This document shows positions 1 through 12,164 of a stretch of 64,000 nucleotides of DNA, in pieces (the first letter of the stretch is position 1; each line of letters starts with the position of its first letter). The translations under genes and the position numbers were made by a program. Source of the DNA: Sequoia sempervirens (lineage: Eukaryota; Streptophyta; Pinopsida; Cupressales; Cupressaceae); the NCBI GenBank assembly GCA_007258455.2, contig VDFB02047230.1, positions 159,286,635-159,350,634 of the forward strand, read 5' to 3'. The notes under the pieces were generated by a model, which did not search any database, had not been told where the DNA came from, and saw only the letters and a list, made by a program, of their open reading frames with translations.

Positions 1-786
1 TGATAATTACATATAAACTTAAACTTGAGATACATAAGTGCCACCATTGCCTTATCAATCTTTGATCAATAATAGTTAGGTACCACCTCTATTCAATCAT
101 AGTCACCTCTATCTTATTTATGTTGAGTTAATTGATCCACTGATCGGTACTTTAACTCTTAGACATTTTAATTCGATTGAGTTAACTCACCTTTTTATTG
201 GGAGTGATAGTGAGTGATTGTGAGCTTACAACATGTCATCTCCATGATTTGTGCATCTAAGAGGCCTATATATTTTTGTATACTATCCTCTGTATCATAT
301 GTTTTCATATCCTTAGTATGGAATGGTTGTTTGCATTCTACATCATTTGTTTGTTTGCTTGCAACTTTTGCAACTTGCCTTCATTTATCTAAATATAGGG
401 TTGTGTTTGGATTTTTTCATTGAATCTGAATTTCACATTATGCAACACACAAATATTCTTAGTTACATAGAACCATACATATATGTTTACATCAAGCCAA
501 AATCTACTTGGGTAAGCGCATACTTGCTTATTGGGTATTTAGAAATGAGACTCTTGGACTTTTGCCATTTGCAAAGGCACAATTATTCTTGTTTTTGGTG
601 AGATTATTTGAATCCCTTGCAAATGGTTGATGCATACTTATATGTTGTAGATATTTGAGAATGTAATTACCTTATTTATGTCTCAATTACGTGTGCCTAA
701 ATTTTAGATAGGCTAATATTCGCCTGGGTTACATTTGAACTTCAAACACCACCAACTCAAAACTAATAGAACAACCAAGAGGACAC

Positions 787-790
<4 letters not shown>

Positions 791-820
<30 letters not shown>
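791..820. repeat. (AT)n microsatellite
   Basis: About 15 uninterrupted AT dinucleotides, likely polymorphic in length. Confidence 0.95.
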
Positions 821-823
<3 letters not shown>

Positions 824-1019
824 TGACATGAATATAAATAATATAAGCATTTATGCTCATGTTCACAAACACATATGTTTCCTTACCTATTCATCTTTAA
901 AATAGATATACCTCCTCAAATATAACCATGCTTAACAAATTGTAAGAAGTTCACTCCAAGTAAACATAATCAACATAATTACTAAATTTCTAGTGGTTTT
1001 TGGGTTTGTAAACTAACCA

Positions 1020-1331
1020 TTATTATTTATGCCTAAAAGTAGTTTACTTCGATGAGCAAACTTTAAAATCTAGTCTTTTAGATCCAACGTATTATTATGC
1101 TAGTTGCAAGAGCCTATAATAGACTTGTGGTGGCATGCATGTTATGGCACTTAAATACTTTGTGCCTTGTTCCTTTTCTTCCAAAGCAAAAATCGAACAT
1201 TATTATTTGTTCGATGAAAATTGACTTGGATGAGGAAAATTTAAAATCTAGTTTATTAGATCCATCATATTATTATCCTAGTTTTAGGAACCTATAATAG
1301 ACTTGTGGCGAGATGCATGTTATGACACTTG
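1020..1331. repeat. diverged direct repeat pair, spacing about 180 bp
   Basis: The segments at about 1020-1150 and 1200-1331 share long matching blocks, including TTTAAAATCTAGT, TTAGATCCA and CCTATAATAGACTTGTGG, with scattered substitutions. This is an old local duplication with no coding signal. Confidence 0.75.
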
Positions 1332-1603
1332 GCATGTGAAATACTTCCTTTCTTTTCCTCTAAGTAGTGGTTATAAGTTTGTATCCTATAGTCCATAAGG
1401 AATGTTTTCTTCAAGATCATTTAGTGTTCTTTATTATATCATTCATATTATAAATCAATTAGGGCTATACAATTTTCAAGCAATTTATCTTTTAAAAGTG
1501 ATGATTTCATTATGGAGGGTTTCTTCTTGTAATGTTTATGTTTTATATTTTTTAATGTTGTTGAAGCTTGGATTCAAATTCAACATACATGTGCCTACAA
1601 TAG

Positions 1604-1910
1604 AAATCATGGCCATTTATTTGGCTGCTACCACAAAATCCTTTCAACATAATGCTTATATTTTAACCCCTATTTAATGATTATTCTTTAGTTTTATATA
1701 TTTTCCTTGTATGACATACTTTATTGTCTTGAAACAATGCTTTCAAATTTGTTGCATAAATCATGGCCATTTATTTGGCTGCTACCACAAAATCCTTTCA
1801 ACATAATGCTTATATTTTAACCCCTATTTAATGATTATTCTTTAGTTTTATATATTTTCCTTGTATGACATACTTTATTGTCTTGAAACAGCTTTCAAAT
1901 TTGTTGCATA
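1604..1910. repeat. recent tandem duplication, unit about 154 bp
   Basis: Two head-to-tail copies (1604-1757 and 1758-1910) are essentially identical apart from a 2-bp deletion in the second copy (AAACAATGC versus AAACAGC). The near-identity implies a recent event. Confidence 0.9.
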
Positions 1911-2182
1911 TTGGTCTTGATAAGTAGTTTTATGTGAGATTGTATTATTTTGAAATGAATCAAAATTTTAAAAATGAAGTGTTTATAAGAGTCTATACTA
2001 GGGTTTGTTTGATCATTTCATTTGAAAACTTAAATTAATTGCAGATATTTATATTATTTAACTATGCATTTTCTTAAAACTTTTAATTTACAAATAAAAA
2101 ATACTTAGAGTACCAAATATTTGCTTTCTTTTACCTAATATTTAGACTCATTGTTCTTAATACTTTTCCAATTTTAATGCAG

Positions 2183-2264
2183 GGAGGCAATGCTTGCAGC
2201 TGTCCCAGTATTAGAAGAACCTTATATTAAAGTTCCAAAAATTCTTAAGGATAACATCGAGTAG
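2183..2264 (+). other. possible orphan 3'-terminal exon (26 codons)
   Basis: A pyrimidine-containing tract ending in TTTTAATGCAG is followed by an open stretch that reads EAMLAAVPVLEEP..KVPKILKDNIE and then a TAG stop. The composition looks protein-like and the acceptor is plausible. I do not recognise the family, and no upstream exon is visible in the preceding 2 kb. It may be a captured or orphaned last exon, or chance. Confidence 0.22.
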
Positions 2265-4395
2265 TTTGTTTCGAATAATGTATTTTGTTGAAGTTCTATA
2301 TGGATAGAATTTTTTTGTTTTCATGTTGTATCTTAATTTCCTTTTAAAATGTGAACTCGATTAAAATATCAAATAGGTTTATTAAGAAAATGATTATATG
2401 TAAATCATTGTGGAAAAATCATATATTTGATTATGTCTTAGTAGTTTGGTTAAATTATTTGTTTTGGATATTAAAATATAATATTCTCAATAAAACTTAT
2501 ATAGAAATATATTTATTATAGATATTTTGTTTAGGAGAAAAGAAAGTATTTAATGTTATTGATTGATCATAATAAATTTGAATTTCTCCTTTTTGTAACC
2601 TAGTAAATAATTTGAACATTTATATGCTTAAGCTCGTTGATAACTTGGGCCCAAGATCAATATGAATTTGGAAATTAGGACATTTTGTATCATGGTTTTG
2701 AACTAAAGTCAATTTTATATTGCAAGTTTGATGGAGGATAAAATAGGATTCAAATATTTAAAATGTGTAGAGATATGTTAACTTATTTCGCTAACTTTCA
2801 AACAAAAACATGTTATATTAAACATTGCTCATTACATTTGAGAAAAAATAGGTCAAAGTGTTAAGTCATAGTTTTCACCCTTACCATAATATTCTATATA
2901 AATATTACTAATTAAGATATCATTTTATGATATATATTTATTTATATTTATAATAAATTTTAAAGATATTGTAAAATAAATTAATAGTGCTATAATAATT
3001 AACTATATAATAAAAATTGTTTGTATCATCAATGTCATTAAAAATAAAACAAGACATGTACCACTCTTGTTGTTAACATGATAATGTTGTGATATGATAA
3101 TATGAACTTGACAATTTTGAATGAGTCACAATCTTGTGAAAATATTTTTTTCTAAATCAGAAATTAAAAAAGTAGTTAGAATTGTAATAGCTTTATGCAA
3201 AGAAAATTTTATGGAAATAAAGCCATTTTTAAACTAGATTTTTCTTTTTCTTAACTATAAAATACTAATAGAACTAATAGTAGGTTTTAAATAATTTGTT
3301 TTTGTTTTTGTTTTATAAGTTAATTAAAAAAATTGTGTTAATTTTATAACATACTTATTATTAACAACCTGTTAAGAAAAATATTTTTATTGTGTTCACA
3401 ATAGTTTGTGGTGACTTTGGTGGAAAATAACAATTTTTTGAAAATAGTGAAAACTCCATAATCTTTTGCTACTACTTGTTCCACTTGTTTGTTAAAATTG
3501 CATTTATTTTTGTAATAGTAATAAGCAATGTGTCTTCAACTTTGCACCAAGATACTCATGACATTACATGTTTAATGACATAATTTAAAACGTTTGAACA
3601 TATGAGTAAATGGCCACATCGGCATGTTTAAAGTGTCCATTTGAAACTATCATTGCTTTAACATGTATTTTATAGTGATGCAATTGCTTCTCTTGTTTTA
3701 TTTCCTGTGTTCTTTGTCTCAATGAATGAATTCAATAGTGAGTTGTGTTAATCTTTCTCTTTTTATTTTGTTGAAATACAAAGTAGCAATAACAATTTGG
3801 AAGTTCAAAGATTTGGTACACTTCCTTGAAGCCATTATATGTTAAATGATGTTACCAATTTGGACTTATTGATGGATATTTGTAGGGTATATGTTTTCTT
3901 TTCCAAAATAATTATTGTGTTGAATAATAGTAACTCTATATAAAGTAATATTCATATAGAATTTGAATCAATATTTATAGAGAATTGTTAGAAATGAGAC
4001 ATTAATTTATACTGAGTTTGAGATTAATGTAGTAGGAGTAAACCTTATTGAACCACATTCAAATTTATAGTAAATGGGTTTAACCATGTTGGAGTTGATG
4101 ATTGGACCCAGAGTCCCCAAAAATCACCTACACCCAAAACATTCCATCATACAAGAGAGGAAAAACAATTGATTTGCTATGAAGTATGGTAATTTTATTG
4201 ATTCAACAATTGATAATTAATACAATATATAATGAATAATCTTGATAAAGGAAAAGGATAAAACCCTAGATGAATATTAAATTAGATCATGACATGTTAT
4301 AATCTTATGATTTGTGCCAAAAAAACACAAACCTAAGTAACCTTAAGCATGCTAGTGTCAATAAGGACCTAATAATAATTAATTAGGTGATTATT
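2265..4395. other. non-coding A+T-rich stretch
   Basis: Very A+T-rich with no convincing ORF. The 5' LTR of the gypsy element that follows should lie near its right end, but I could not match any part of it to sequence downstream of the integrase, so no LTR is called. Confidence 0.5.
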
Positions 4396-4561
4396 GTTGA
4401 TGGTGATTTTAGCACAACCAACTTTGATTAACAATAGATCACTAAGTTGTCCATCATGGTCAAAACTTGACTATAAAGGAACCTTGAAGTAGGAATTATT
4501 GCTTTGCAAGAGTAGTGATCTATTGTTACTCAAAGTTGGTTGTGCTAAAACCACTATCAAT
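4396..4561. repeat. imperfect foldback, arms 47 nt (MITE-like)
   Basis: The left arm 4396-4442 and right arm 4515-4561 are reverse complements with 4 mismatches in 47 and a 72-nt spacer. Both contain TTTTAGCACAACCAACTTTG in opposite orientation. It lies directly upstream of the gag start. It may be a small MITE or a hairpin in the element's leader; no clear target duplication was found. Confidence 0.8.
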
Positions 4562-4596
4562 AGAACTAACGCTAGGAGGGACTAAACCTAGACAAG

Positions 4597-6420
4597 ATGG
4601 AAAATATTATTTCATTCTTTGAGAGATATAGAAGGGCCCTTAGATCCACTCCTGACAAAGGAGACCTCGTGGAATTATCCTAACATATGGAACAAAGAAG
4701 TTATAAAGGGAAAAAGTCGGATGAAAACTTCAAACTTTGTGGAAATTTTGCAAAACTCTAAATTGAAAGCTTGCTTGTGAGTCCTACATCACCAAGGATT
4801 TGAACAGTTGTTTCCTCACTATTACAGATAGTATATTTTATAGTTGGCAAAAGTTCTTCCCTTAACATTGGGGGACCCTTGCAAGAACTACCGAAAAATC
4901 TTAAAAAGGTTTTCCCAAAGTTCATATATGGTGAATCCAAAACTGTTGAGGATCACATAAGAACCTTTAAATAAATTTACAATAGGGCACATGTCCAACA
5001 TCAGGACGTAGTTTGTAGGTTGTTTCCTACTCATTAGGAGAATTTCCTACAACTGGTATTTGAACCTTCCTTGCAAAACAATCATAGAATGGCTTTAGTT
5101 GGAAACAAGATTTATAAATCAATTTATAATATACATAGACCCTATAATTTATACCATCAGTTTGTCTTATGCAAAAAATAACCTAATGAACCAATGAGTA
5201 TTTACAATACCAAATTCTAGAAAACATAAAAAAGAATTCATACACTATGATTGAAGTAGCAACTATATAGACCTATTTTAGGTCACTAGACACTTTGACT
5301 AGCTTATTCCCGAGAAGAATACTTGAAGTAAACATAAATTCCTTGGATAAGGTCTACAATGAATCCATTATCTTTTTGCAACAAATGGACCCTCAAGGAG
5401 GAGGTGCATTAGGATCCTTACCTTCATTATTACGCAACATGCACAATCAAATCCTTGCTATCAATAGTGCCTTGATAAATCATGCACTGTTGATGAATCT
5501 AGTCTTTGGCATTGTTCACTCATCGTCAAATTTGCTATCATATTAGCCTATGGCAATTCAAACCCATGCAAATCCTATGATAACATATCCGAAAAATGAG
5601 CATAAAATAAACATTACAAATGGATCTAGTTAGATGAGGAATGTGTTTTTCGAGCAACCAAATCGGACATCTTCTTCAGACTTAGGCCCAAACACATAAT
5701 TGACATTTCAATTAGAGGCCATTAAAAAGACATTGTCACAAGTCACCAATGAACTCACATGCTTAAGGATAAATCCAACTCAAGCAATCAATCAAAATCA
5801 TAATCATAACAATCCACAAGGGAGTAATGTTAACAACCAAGGCTTTCAAAACAAAAACTATAATCAATAGAGGCCTAATAAACATTGAAAAATTAGGCCT
5901 AACAATGGAAGCATTCCTAATTCCTTTAATAATGTGAACAAAATAAATGCAATGGATTATTTTGATATAAATTTGAGAACAAATGGGTGTAGGTTTCACA
6001 AAACTATGGATCACTCAGAAGAAATTGTTTTGGAGATGCAACAAGTAACTAGGATTATGCAGATGGGCCAACAACCTACCCAAATGAATGCCATGATTAT
6101 GCATTTCTCAGCAAAGAATATTTGGAGAAAAACCAAACAAGGAAGAATTCATTGTATCATTTAAAGAAGACAATGAGCCCAAAGATAGTGAAGTACATGC
6201 ATTTCAACCAAGAATGAATAATTACAACTTGAGAAACCAGAAGGAGCCGCTCACTAATGCAATCCCCCATAGTAAAGATGTCACTCCTGTTGATCCTAAT
6301 GCTAGCAACAATCCAACCACACCCAAAGGTCCTTTTGAAATTCAACGTGAACAAGTGAATCCCCATTTCAAAAAATTTGCTACTACACATGAGGAAGGTA
6401 TAGTTCAGTGAAAGATTCAA
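4597..6420 (+). pseudogene. gypsy gag remnant
   Basis: Starts at an ATG reading MENIISFFERYRRALRS and continues through several stops. Recognisable pieces are LPKNLKKVFPKF..GESKTVEDHI near 4890-4960, an open stretch at 5295-5546, an Asn/Gln-rich stretch near 5780-5900, and FHKTMDHSEE near 5995-6020 in the zinc-knuckle position of related gag proteins, with the cysteines lost. Gag would form the virus-like particle. Assignment rests mainly on its place directly upstream of a clear gypsy protease. The exact ends are uncertain. Confidence 0.6.
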
Positions 6421-6594
6421 AAAAGACAAAAGTGAATATTTATATGTATGATATGTTGAAAATATTTTCTAATTAGAAATAGGTATTGATAAGATCTTTG
6501 GATAGACAAAAGAATGAAAATGTAACCATCACACGAAGAGATAAATGAAAGGTAACAAGTACAACGAATGGCATGGCCACTCTTTTCAAAGGAA

Positions 6595-7320
6595 ACACAA
6601 GTGTCCCACCGGTCTTATTGAGTGTCAAAGTTTTTGGTAAAAATTTACACAATTGTCTCATAGATTATGGGGCTTCTTGCAATGTTATGCCTTTATCCAT
6701 TTGTCAAAAGTTGGGGATAACTCCAAAACCTAGTAATTGATTGGTGCTACAATTAGATAAGGAAAAAGTAAAGGTAATCTGGGAATTGAAAAATGTACAT
6801 ATTCAATTATGTTCAGACACCCAAGTCCAAGAGTATATTGATATACATGTGGTTGATATCCCAGAAATGTACGGTATGTTGTTGAGTAGGGATTGGACCA
6901 AGTGTCTTACAGGTTGGTTTTCAATGGACTTCACACAATTGTGGTTACCATGGAGAGGCTTGAGCAACCAAATAAAAATTGATTTTAAGCCAAAAATCAA
7001 GCACATGATAACTAAATACGATGTCCCTAATGAAGTAGCATTTGTGGATATAGACTTGGACATTTACAAGATGAATGAGATCATGACTACCTTCATAATC
7101 ATAGGGGAAGAAAGATGGATTAAGAACCCTACATAAATGCATGATAAAACTTCCACTTTAGATAAAGAAATCTATCAATTCAAGCAAAGAATGATTGATA
7201 ATTTGGCTAAACTAGATGATTATATGGATCCATTTGTCTTTTTCTTCTCGAATGGTGTAAGATTCATTAAGAAGATCACTCTAATTTCACTTGTTCAACA
7301 TGCTAAGACACGATGGTGAG
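6595..7320 (+). pseudogene. gypsy aspartic protease remnant
   Basis: The frame reads VPPVLLSVKVFG then LIDYGASCNVMPLSICQKLG, the retropepsin active-site region. The usual D-S-G-A is D-Y-G-A here, a substitution at the residue after the catalytic aspartate. After a TGA at 6738-6740 the same frame continues to VVDIPEMYGMLLSRDW and SMDFTQLWLPWRG, blocks typical of the protease/linker of plant gypsy polyproteins. A TAA at 7134-7136 interrupts the C-terminal linker, which then runs to 7319. The enzyme would cleave the polyprotein. It is non-functional. Confidence 0.85.
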
Positions 7321-7743
7321 TATTAAAGAAATGATGTTGAAGATTGCTCAATCTATTAGGGAAGTTAATTGTATGAAAAGAAAGGTATGCTTGGTGAATG
7401 TTCCTCAGCCACCAAGTAGTTTTGTACTCTTTAAAAATCTGGAAATGGATGCAATTGGATTATAACCCCATAATTCCCATATGAAGTTATAACAAATTGA
7501 TGAACAACTCAAAGATCAAACGTTGATATTGGATAATGCCAACATAGCTGTAAAAGAGCCTAAATAGGAGGTAATTCCTCCCATGTTTGTGAAGTTTGGA
7601 GGATCAAAGGAAGGGAGAATAAAAGCATGTGCTTTGAAAAGAGTTAATGTTCTAGAATCACAAATTTGACCCAATCATATGCTCTCAATAAAGGTACCTA
7701 TTTGGAGGCTAATATTTGATGGGTCAAAGTGTAAGCAAGGCTA
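7321..7743 (+). pseudogene. gypsy linker and N-terminal part of archaeal-type RNase H, cut by insertion
   Basis: Reads EQLKDQTLILDNANIAVKEP, then PPMFVKFGGSKEGRIKA, then LSIKVPIWRLIFDGSKCKQG. The last block is strand 1 of an RNase H fold, with the first catalytic aspartate in FDGS (about 7714-7725). The domain stops abruptly at 7743 where the terminal inverted repeat of the 5.4-kb insertion begins. It resumes at 13147. Confidence 0.8.
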
Positions 7744-7790
7744 CAGGGTAGGATAATCCCACAATAATGGATTCCAAACTTGGGACATGA
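7744..7790. repeat. left terminal inverted repeat
   Basis: Matches the reverse complement of 13100-13146 across ATCCCACAATAATG exactly and more loosely beyond. The partner starts CAGGGTAATCCC, while this copy has GGATA inserted after CAGGGTA. Confidence 0.85.
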
Positions 7791-7959
7791 AATTTTTGAA
7801 AGGGAGGGGGATTTGTTTTGAACTACCTTCATTCGAAGATATTTCTTTGAACAAAGATCTACCACTCAAATATCTTTACATAGAAGCTTGCAATCAAAGG
7901 TTAACCTTTGAGAAAAGATCCTCTTCATTCGATGGCCTTCACAAATCGAAAAATAATAA

Positions 7960-8010
7960 TAAAATAATACCTTTAAGCGAAGGTAATCTTCGCTCGAAGG
8001 TATTATTTTA
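7960..8010. repeat. 23-nt perfect-type hairpin, GTAAT loop
   Basis: Arms TAAAATAATACCTTTAAGCGAAG-like (7960-7982) and 7988-8010 pair at 21 of 23 positions around the loop GTAAT. It uses the same GAAGG/CCTTC vocabulary as the palindrome cluster near the other end of the insertion. Confidence 0.85.
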
Positions 8011-8389
8011 TTGTTCTTTTGAGTTATATGAACCAAAATCTTCGGTTGTCAATTCATTTTACATCTTCAAATTTATCTAAGAAAAACCATAGAAAGTGTT
8101 GGGCCCAAGTTGAATGCCATAAACCTTTTTGCTTCATACTTCCCTTCCACCTTCTCTAATTTTACACCTTTTGCAACCGTTAATGTTTGCTTAGATAGAG
8201 AGGAGATTATTCAAAGAGTAGGTTTCAAGTGAAGGGTGACATTCGAGCAAAGGTCACTGCAACCAATAGGTGCATTGTGATTTCCCCTCATACAATGTGA
8301 TTTCATCTACAAATTCCCTTGAAATTGTGAAATTCGTGGACAATTTGTGACTAAGTCAAAATTATTAATTATTTTTTAAATTATTTAAA

Positions 8390-8660
8390 TTTATAAATTG
8401 AAACCTTGAAATATACAAACTAGATAAAATTGAAACCCTAAAATTTACAAATCCTAAAATTGAAACCCTAAAATATGTAAACTAAGTTAAATTGAAACCC
8501 TAATTTTAGAAACCCTAAAATCTCAAAAATAATGCAACTTGGAACCATTGACACAAATAGATTCTTTTATGGAAATAGTGTAGACACAAACGCACAAATA
8601 GATTCATTATGTCAAATAGTGTAGACACAAACACAAATAGATTCAAATCTCAACTTGAGA
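8390..8660. repeat. two short tandem-repeat blocks
   Basis: At about 8395-8530 the motif AAATTGAAACCCTAAAAT recurs with variation. At 8550-8645 a unit containing ACACAAATAGATTC and AATAGTGTAGACACAAAC occurs about twice, with part of a third copy. No coding signal. Confidence 0.7.
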
Positions 8661-8699
8661 CTTTTTCTCATTTAAGAAGGTATGTAGTATCCTTTTCCT

Positions 8700-9160
8700 C
8701 TAGTCCATTCTTTATTCCCACTATAGCTCTCATGCTCTAATAATATTCCTCTCTATCATAGTTTACATCTAAATCTATCCATGACCAAGATTTCCCAATC
8801 TTTATATGAGGATTTGCATCACATACATCTAATGTTGTGTTATGTCTAACCAATTTTTTGTATGCAGTTCATAATTATTTCACCCGATCCTGTGTTTGAG
8901 AGTTCATCTTTTTTATTTGATGAAGGATGAGCATAATTATACCAAAAACTTGAGATCAACTTCGTAACTCCATCTTCAATCTTGTTAGAATGAGGAGCCT
9001 TACACATCATTTCCCGATTTCCTTCTATAGTAGTATTATCCAAAAACTTTTCCCTTTTCACATATCTTGTTAGTGTCTTTCTACTTAAGCCAATTTTAGT
9101 TGAAAGTGAAGATATTTGACACTTTATTTGCATTTGTGGACTTGTAATAGATTTCAACAT
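8700..9160 (-). pseudogene. helix-turn-helix protein fragment inside the TIR element (possible transposase remnant)
   Basis: The longest frame (9160 down to 8846) contains LSTKIGLSRKTLTRYVKREK, which looks like a helix-turn-helix, then KIEDGVTKLISSFWYNYAHP and SSNKKDE. After a frameshift another frame continues KKLVRHNTTL..ANPHIKIGKSWSW. From memory this block order (HTH, FW..NT..SPN..D, then N..IKIGKSSF) occurs in a widespread uncharacterised eukaryotic family; I could not check it. Lying between terminal inverted repeats, it may be the element's own transposase or a passenger. No DDE triad is visible. Broken by frameshift and stops. Confidence 0.4.
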
Positions 9161-9440
9161 TAATCTTCTTGAAATTATCTTATTTGTTGATCAAGATTGT
9201 TTCCCAATGGAACCTAAACCTTTTTAAACATTTTCATGAATAACTTTTTTCTAGGCAGCTTTTCCTCTTATTTTACAAAATCTACACCTAAGAATTGTAA
9301 TGATTTGTTTAGCTCATCACAAAGATGTGAATTTGATAACAATTGGGCTTGAAAAATTGTATCATTATTTTTTAAATGAGCCTCATGTATTTCCTTTGTA
9401 GTTCTATTCAATGACCTCTTAGAATTTCTCTATATCTATT

Positions 9441-9695
9441 TCAAGTAAATGATCTATACTTTTGTAAGAAATTTTTCTCTTCACCTCTTTCATTAGATTC
9501 ATATGAATATATGTAGAAGGAAGAGATCATGTCCAACATCAAAGTGTGGATGGGACTCCTCTCTAACATCAATTGTTTGTTCTTAGGTCTCCTCGCTAAC
9601 TCAACTATGTGTGCTTTTGCCTCCTTTTCTCCAGTAACTAAATTAGGCTCAACTTCTACTACAGTCTCTATATGTTGAGCCCCTACACATATCAT
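9441..9695 (-). other. 84-codon open frame inside the TIR element, unrecognised
   Basis: An uninterrupted minus-strand frame with mixed composition (QHIETVVEVEPNLVTGEKEA). It lies upstream, on the same strand, of the helix-turn-helix fragment and could be an upstream exon of that gene. No family recognised, so this may be chance. Confidence 0.2.
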
Positions 9696-10616
9696 ATAAA
9701 AGAGAACATTTTAGAATATATTTAAGGGATGGATATATATAACACTTGAATTTTTTCAAAATAAAATATAAAAATTGACATCAAAACACTAAACTTAATC
9801 TTTGTAGTTTAAAGAATTAAAACTCAATTCTCTAGACTCATGTATTTTCTTAAAATTTCGCAAGGGGGGTCCATTGGGGAAGGGTAGGAAATGGTTTAGT
9901 TCAATAATATTTATGTCCAAGGAGTTTAAGTATTTAGTTGAAGTTTATTTATTTTGAAGAGTGAATAAGTATATATATGAAGGATAATACTTATGAGATC
10001 TTGTCTAAATGGAATAGACTTGGAAGGATGATATTGGTTAGATTCTACTCGGGAACACGTCTCTAGGATATTTTGAGGATGGTAGCAATGATATATAAAT
10101 AAAATATCTTTCATCACATTTTTGGACATTGTTATCTAGTGTTTAGGTAGGTATATAAAGGTCACAAAGAGGAATCCATTGGGGGAGGGTAGGATAGGGC
10201 TTATCATAGATGCAAGGCCTGTATGTTCAAAAGGTTTTAATCAACTTTAATGGAACATATTTAAATGGAGTAGCTTTCTCATTGGATATATGTCCATGGG
10301 GTAAAGGGTTCACTAAGAAAAGAGGTATGAGAAGGTTTCAAAAAGGAGTAAGTTATAGAAACAAGAGATAAAATCCTGAATTTCTTGATGGGATTATTAT
10401 TTACATTACAATTTACTTGTAGAGGTGATTTGAGGGATAAAACTATATCTAAAAATGATCTAAATAAAGGGAATGGAAAACATAAGATTTAATGAGTATA
10501 TCCCTAACCACTTGGCTAAGATACAAAGCTAGTAGAAAGGAGTGATTTGTTAATTTAGTCAAAGAGAATTTTGGCCAAGACATACTCATCATAGATTTAG
10601 CAAAATAATATTTTGG

Positions 10617-10663
10617 ATTTAGGGTTTAGGGTTTAGTACTAGGGTAAATAGGGTTTAGGGTTT
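10617..10663. repeat. telomere-type TTTAGGG run, first copy
   Basis: Several TTTAGGG units (the Arabidopsis-type plant telomere repeat), partly decayed, inside copy 1 of the tandem duplication. Confidence 0.8.
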
Positions 10664-11470
10664 ATGGCATGTTAGTTATAGGAGTAGTGAACATAGTGGT
10701 TTTAGCAGAGGCAGGTTAGGAATGGTAGTGGGATCCACACAAAAAATAAGTGAATATATAAGGATTTTATGGAAGGAATTTATGTATTTAATTGAAGTTT
10801 ATTTATCTTGAAGAGTGGATAAGAATATATATGAATGATAATATTTATGAGACCTTGTCTAAAGGGAATAGACCTGGAAGCATGATATTGGTTAGATTAT
10901 ACTTGGGAACATGTCTTTAGGATGTTTCGAGGATGAGACCAATGAGATATATAAATCTAATATCTTTCATCATATTTTTTTGGACACGATTATCTAGTGT
11001 GTAGGTAGGTATATAAAGGTCACAAGGGGGATCCTTTGGGGGATGGTAGGATAGGGTAGGGTTTATCATAGATGTAGGGTAGGTATGTTTAAAAAGGTTT
11101 TAATCAACTCTAATAAAACACTTTTAAAATAAATTAAAATAAAATGATATAGGAGTAGCTTACTCATTGGATATATATCCATGGGGTAAAGGGATCAATA
11201 AGAAAAGAGGTATGAGAAGGTTTCAAAAGGAGTGATTTATAGAAAAAAAAAAAAAAAAAGAAGGAAAATTTCTTAATTTTTTACGGGATTATTGTTTAGA
11301 TTATGATTTACTTGTGAGGGTGATTTAAGGGATAAAACTATATCTTAAGATTTAAGGAGTATATCCTGAACCAAGGGCAAAGTACAAAACTAGTATAGGG
11401 AAATTATTAATTAACTTCTTCAGAGATAATTTGGCCAAGACATAGTCATCATAGATTTAGCTCAATAATA

Positions 11471-11580
11471 TTTAGGGTTTAGGGTTTAGGGCTTAAGGTT
11501 TAGGGTTTAGGGTTTAGTGTTTAGGATTTAGGATTTAGGTTTTCTAGGGTAAATAGTGTTTAGGGTATTAGTTATGGTAG
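11471..11580. repeat. telomere-type TTTAGGG run, second copy
   Basis: A longer run of TTTAGGG with TTTAGGA and TTAAGG variants, inside copy 2 of the duplication. It is interstitial and carried by a mobile element, so it is not evidence of a chromosome end. Confidence 0.85.
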
Positions 11581-12164
11581 TAAGGAACATAGTGGTTTTA
11601 GTAGAGTCCTTAGGAATGGTAATGGGATCCACTACAAAGATAAATGAATATAAAACATACTTGAATTGAAAAAAATTACTTAGAATTGAAAATAATTTGA
11701 TCTTATTAATCCTAATCATTTGTAGAATATGATTTAATTGCAAAAATTACATGATTTATAAAATACATAGTTTTAGTTAAAAAATGCATACCTTCTCTTT
11801 GATCATAATATATTTGCATCCTTTCCTCATGTAATTTTTGCTCCTTTTTTGTTGAATATGACCATGTAGTCTTATATTTCCTTGTTCTTTTATTTCACAT
11901 CTCCTTTGCAAAATATGATCTCGATAATTCCTTTGCCATCTTTGGAAATTGTAAATACAAATTTTCCAATTCCACATTCCAAATGTAAATTGCTTGCAAA
12001 AATTTAGAATAAAAAATAAAAAATTCTTTAATTTTGTGTATTAAAAACACAAAAATTGACCTTATATATATGCAATTCGCATAAAAATTTAATTACAAAA
12101 TTCAACTAAAAAAACCTTTATTCAAAGGTTGGTTAGTAAAAAAAATTAACATTATTTTATTGGT

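Larger units (their letters stand above)
1..2182. other. non-coding A+T-rich stretch
   Basis: No reading frame here resembles a known protein; the short ORFs are the length expected by chance. It contains an AT microsatellite and two local duplications, listed separately, and nothing else I recognise. Confidence 0.6.
9905..11655. repeat. diverged tandem duplication, unit about 0.85-0.9 kb
   Basis: Copy 1 (about 9905-10765) and copy 2 (about 10766-11655) align throughout. Shared blocks include AGGTAGGTATATAAAGGTCAC, GAATAGACNTGGAAG, GATATTGGTTAGATT and AATGGTANTGGGATCCAC. The offset grows from 854 to 894 bp because of indels, including a poly(A) run at 11243-11259. Both copies contain TTTAGGG runs. 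Non-coding. Confidence 0.85.

Noticed and set aside
7787..8080. 97-codon + strand ORF near the left end of the TIR element
   Set aside because: It runs through the subterminal hairpin and CTTC/GAAGG repeats; no protein family resemblance.
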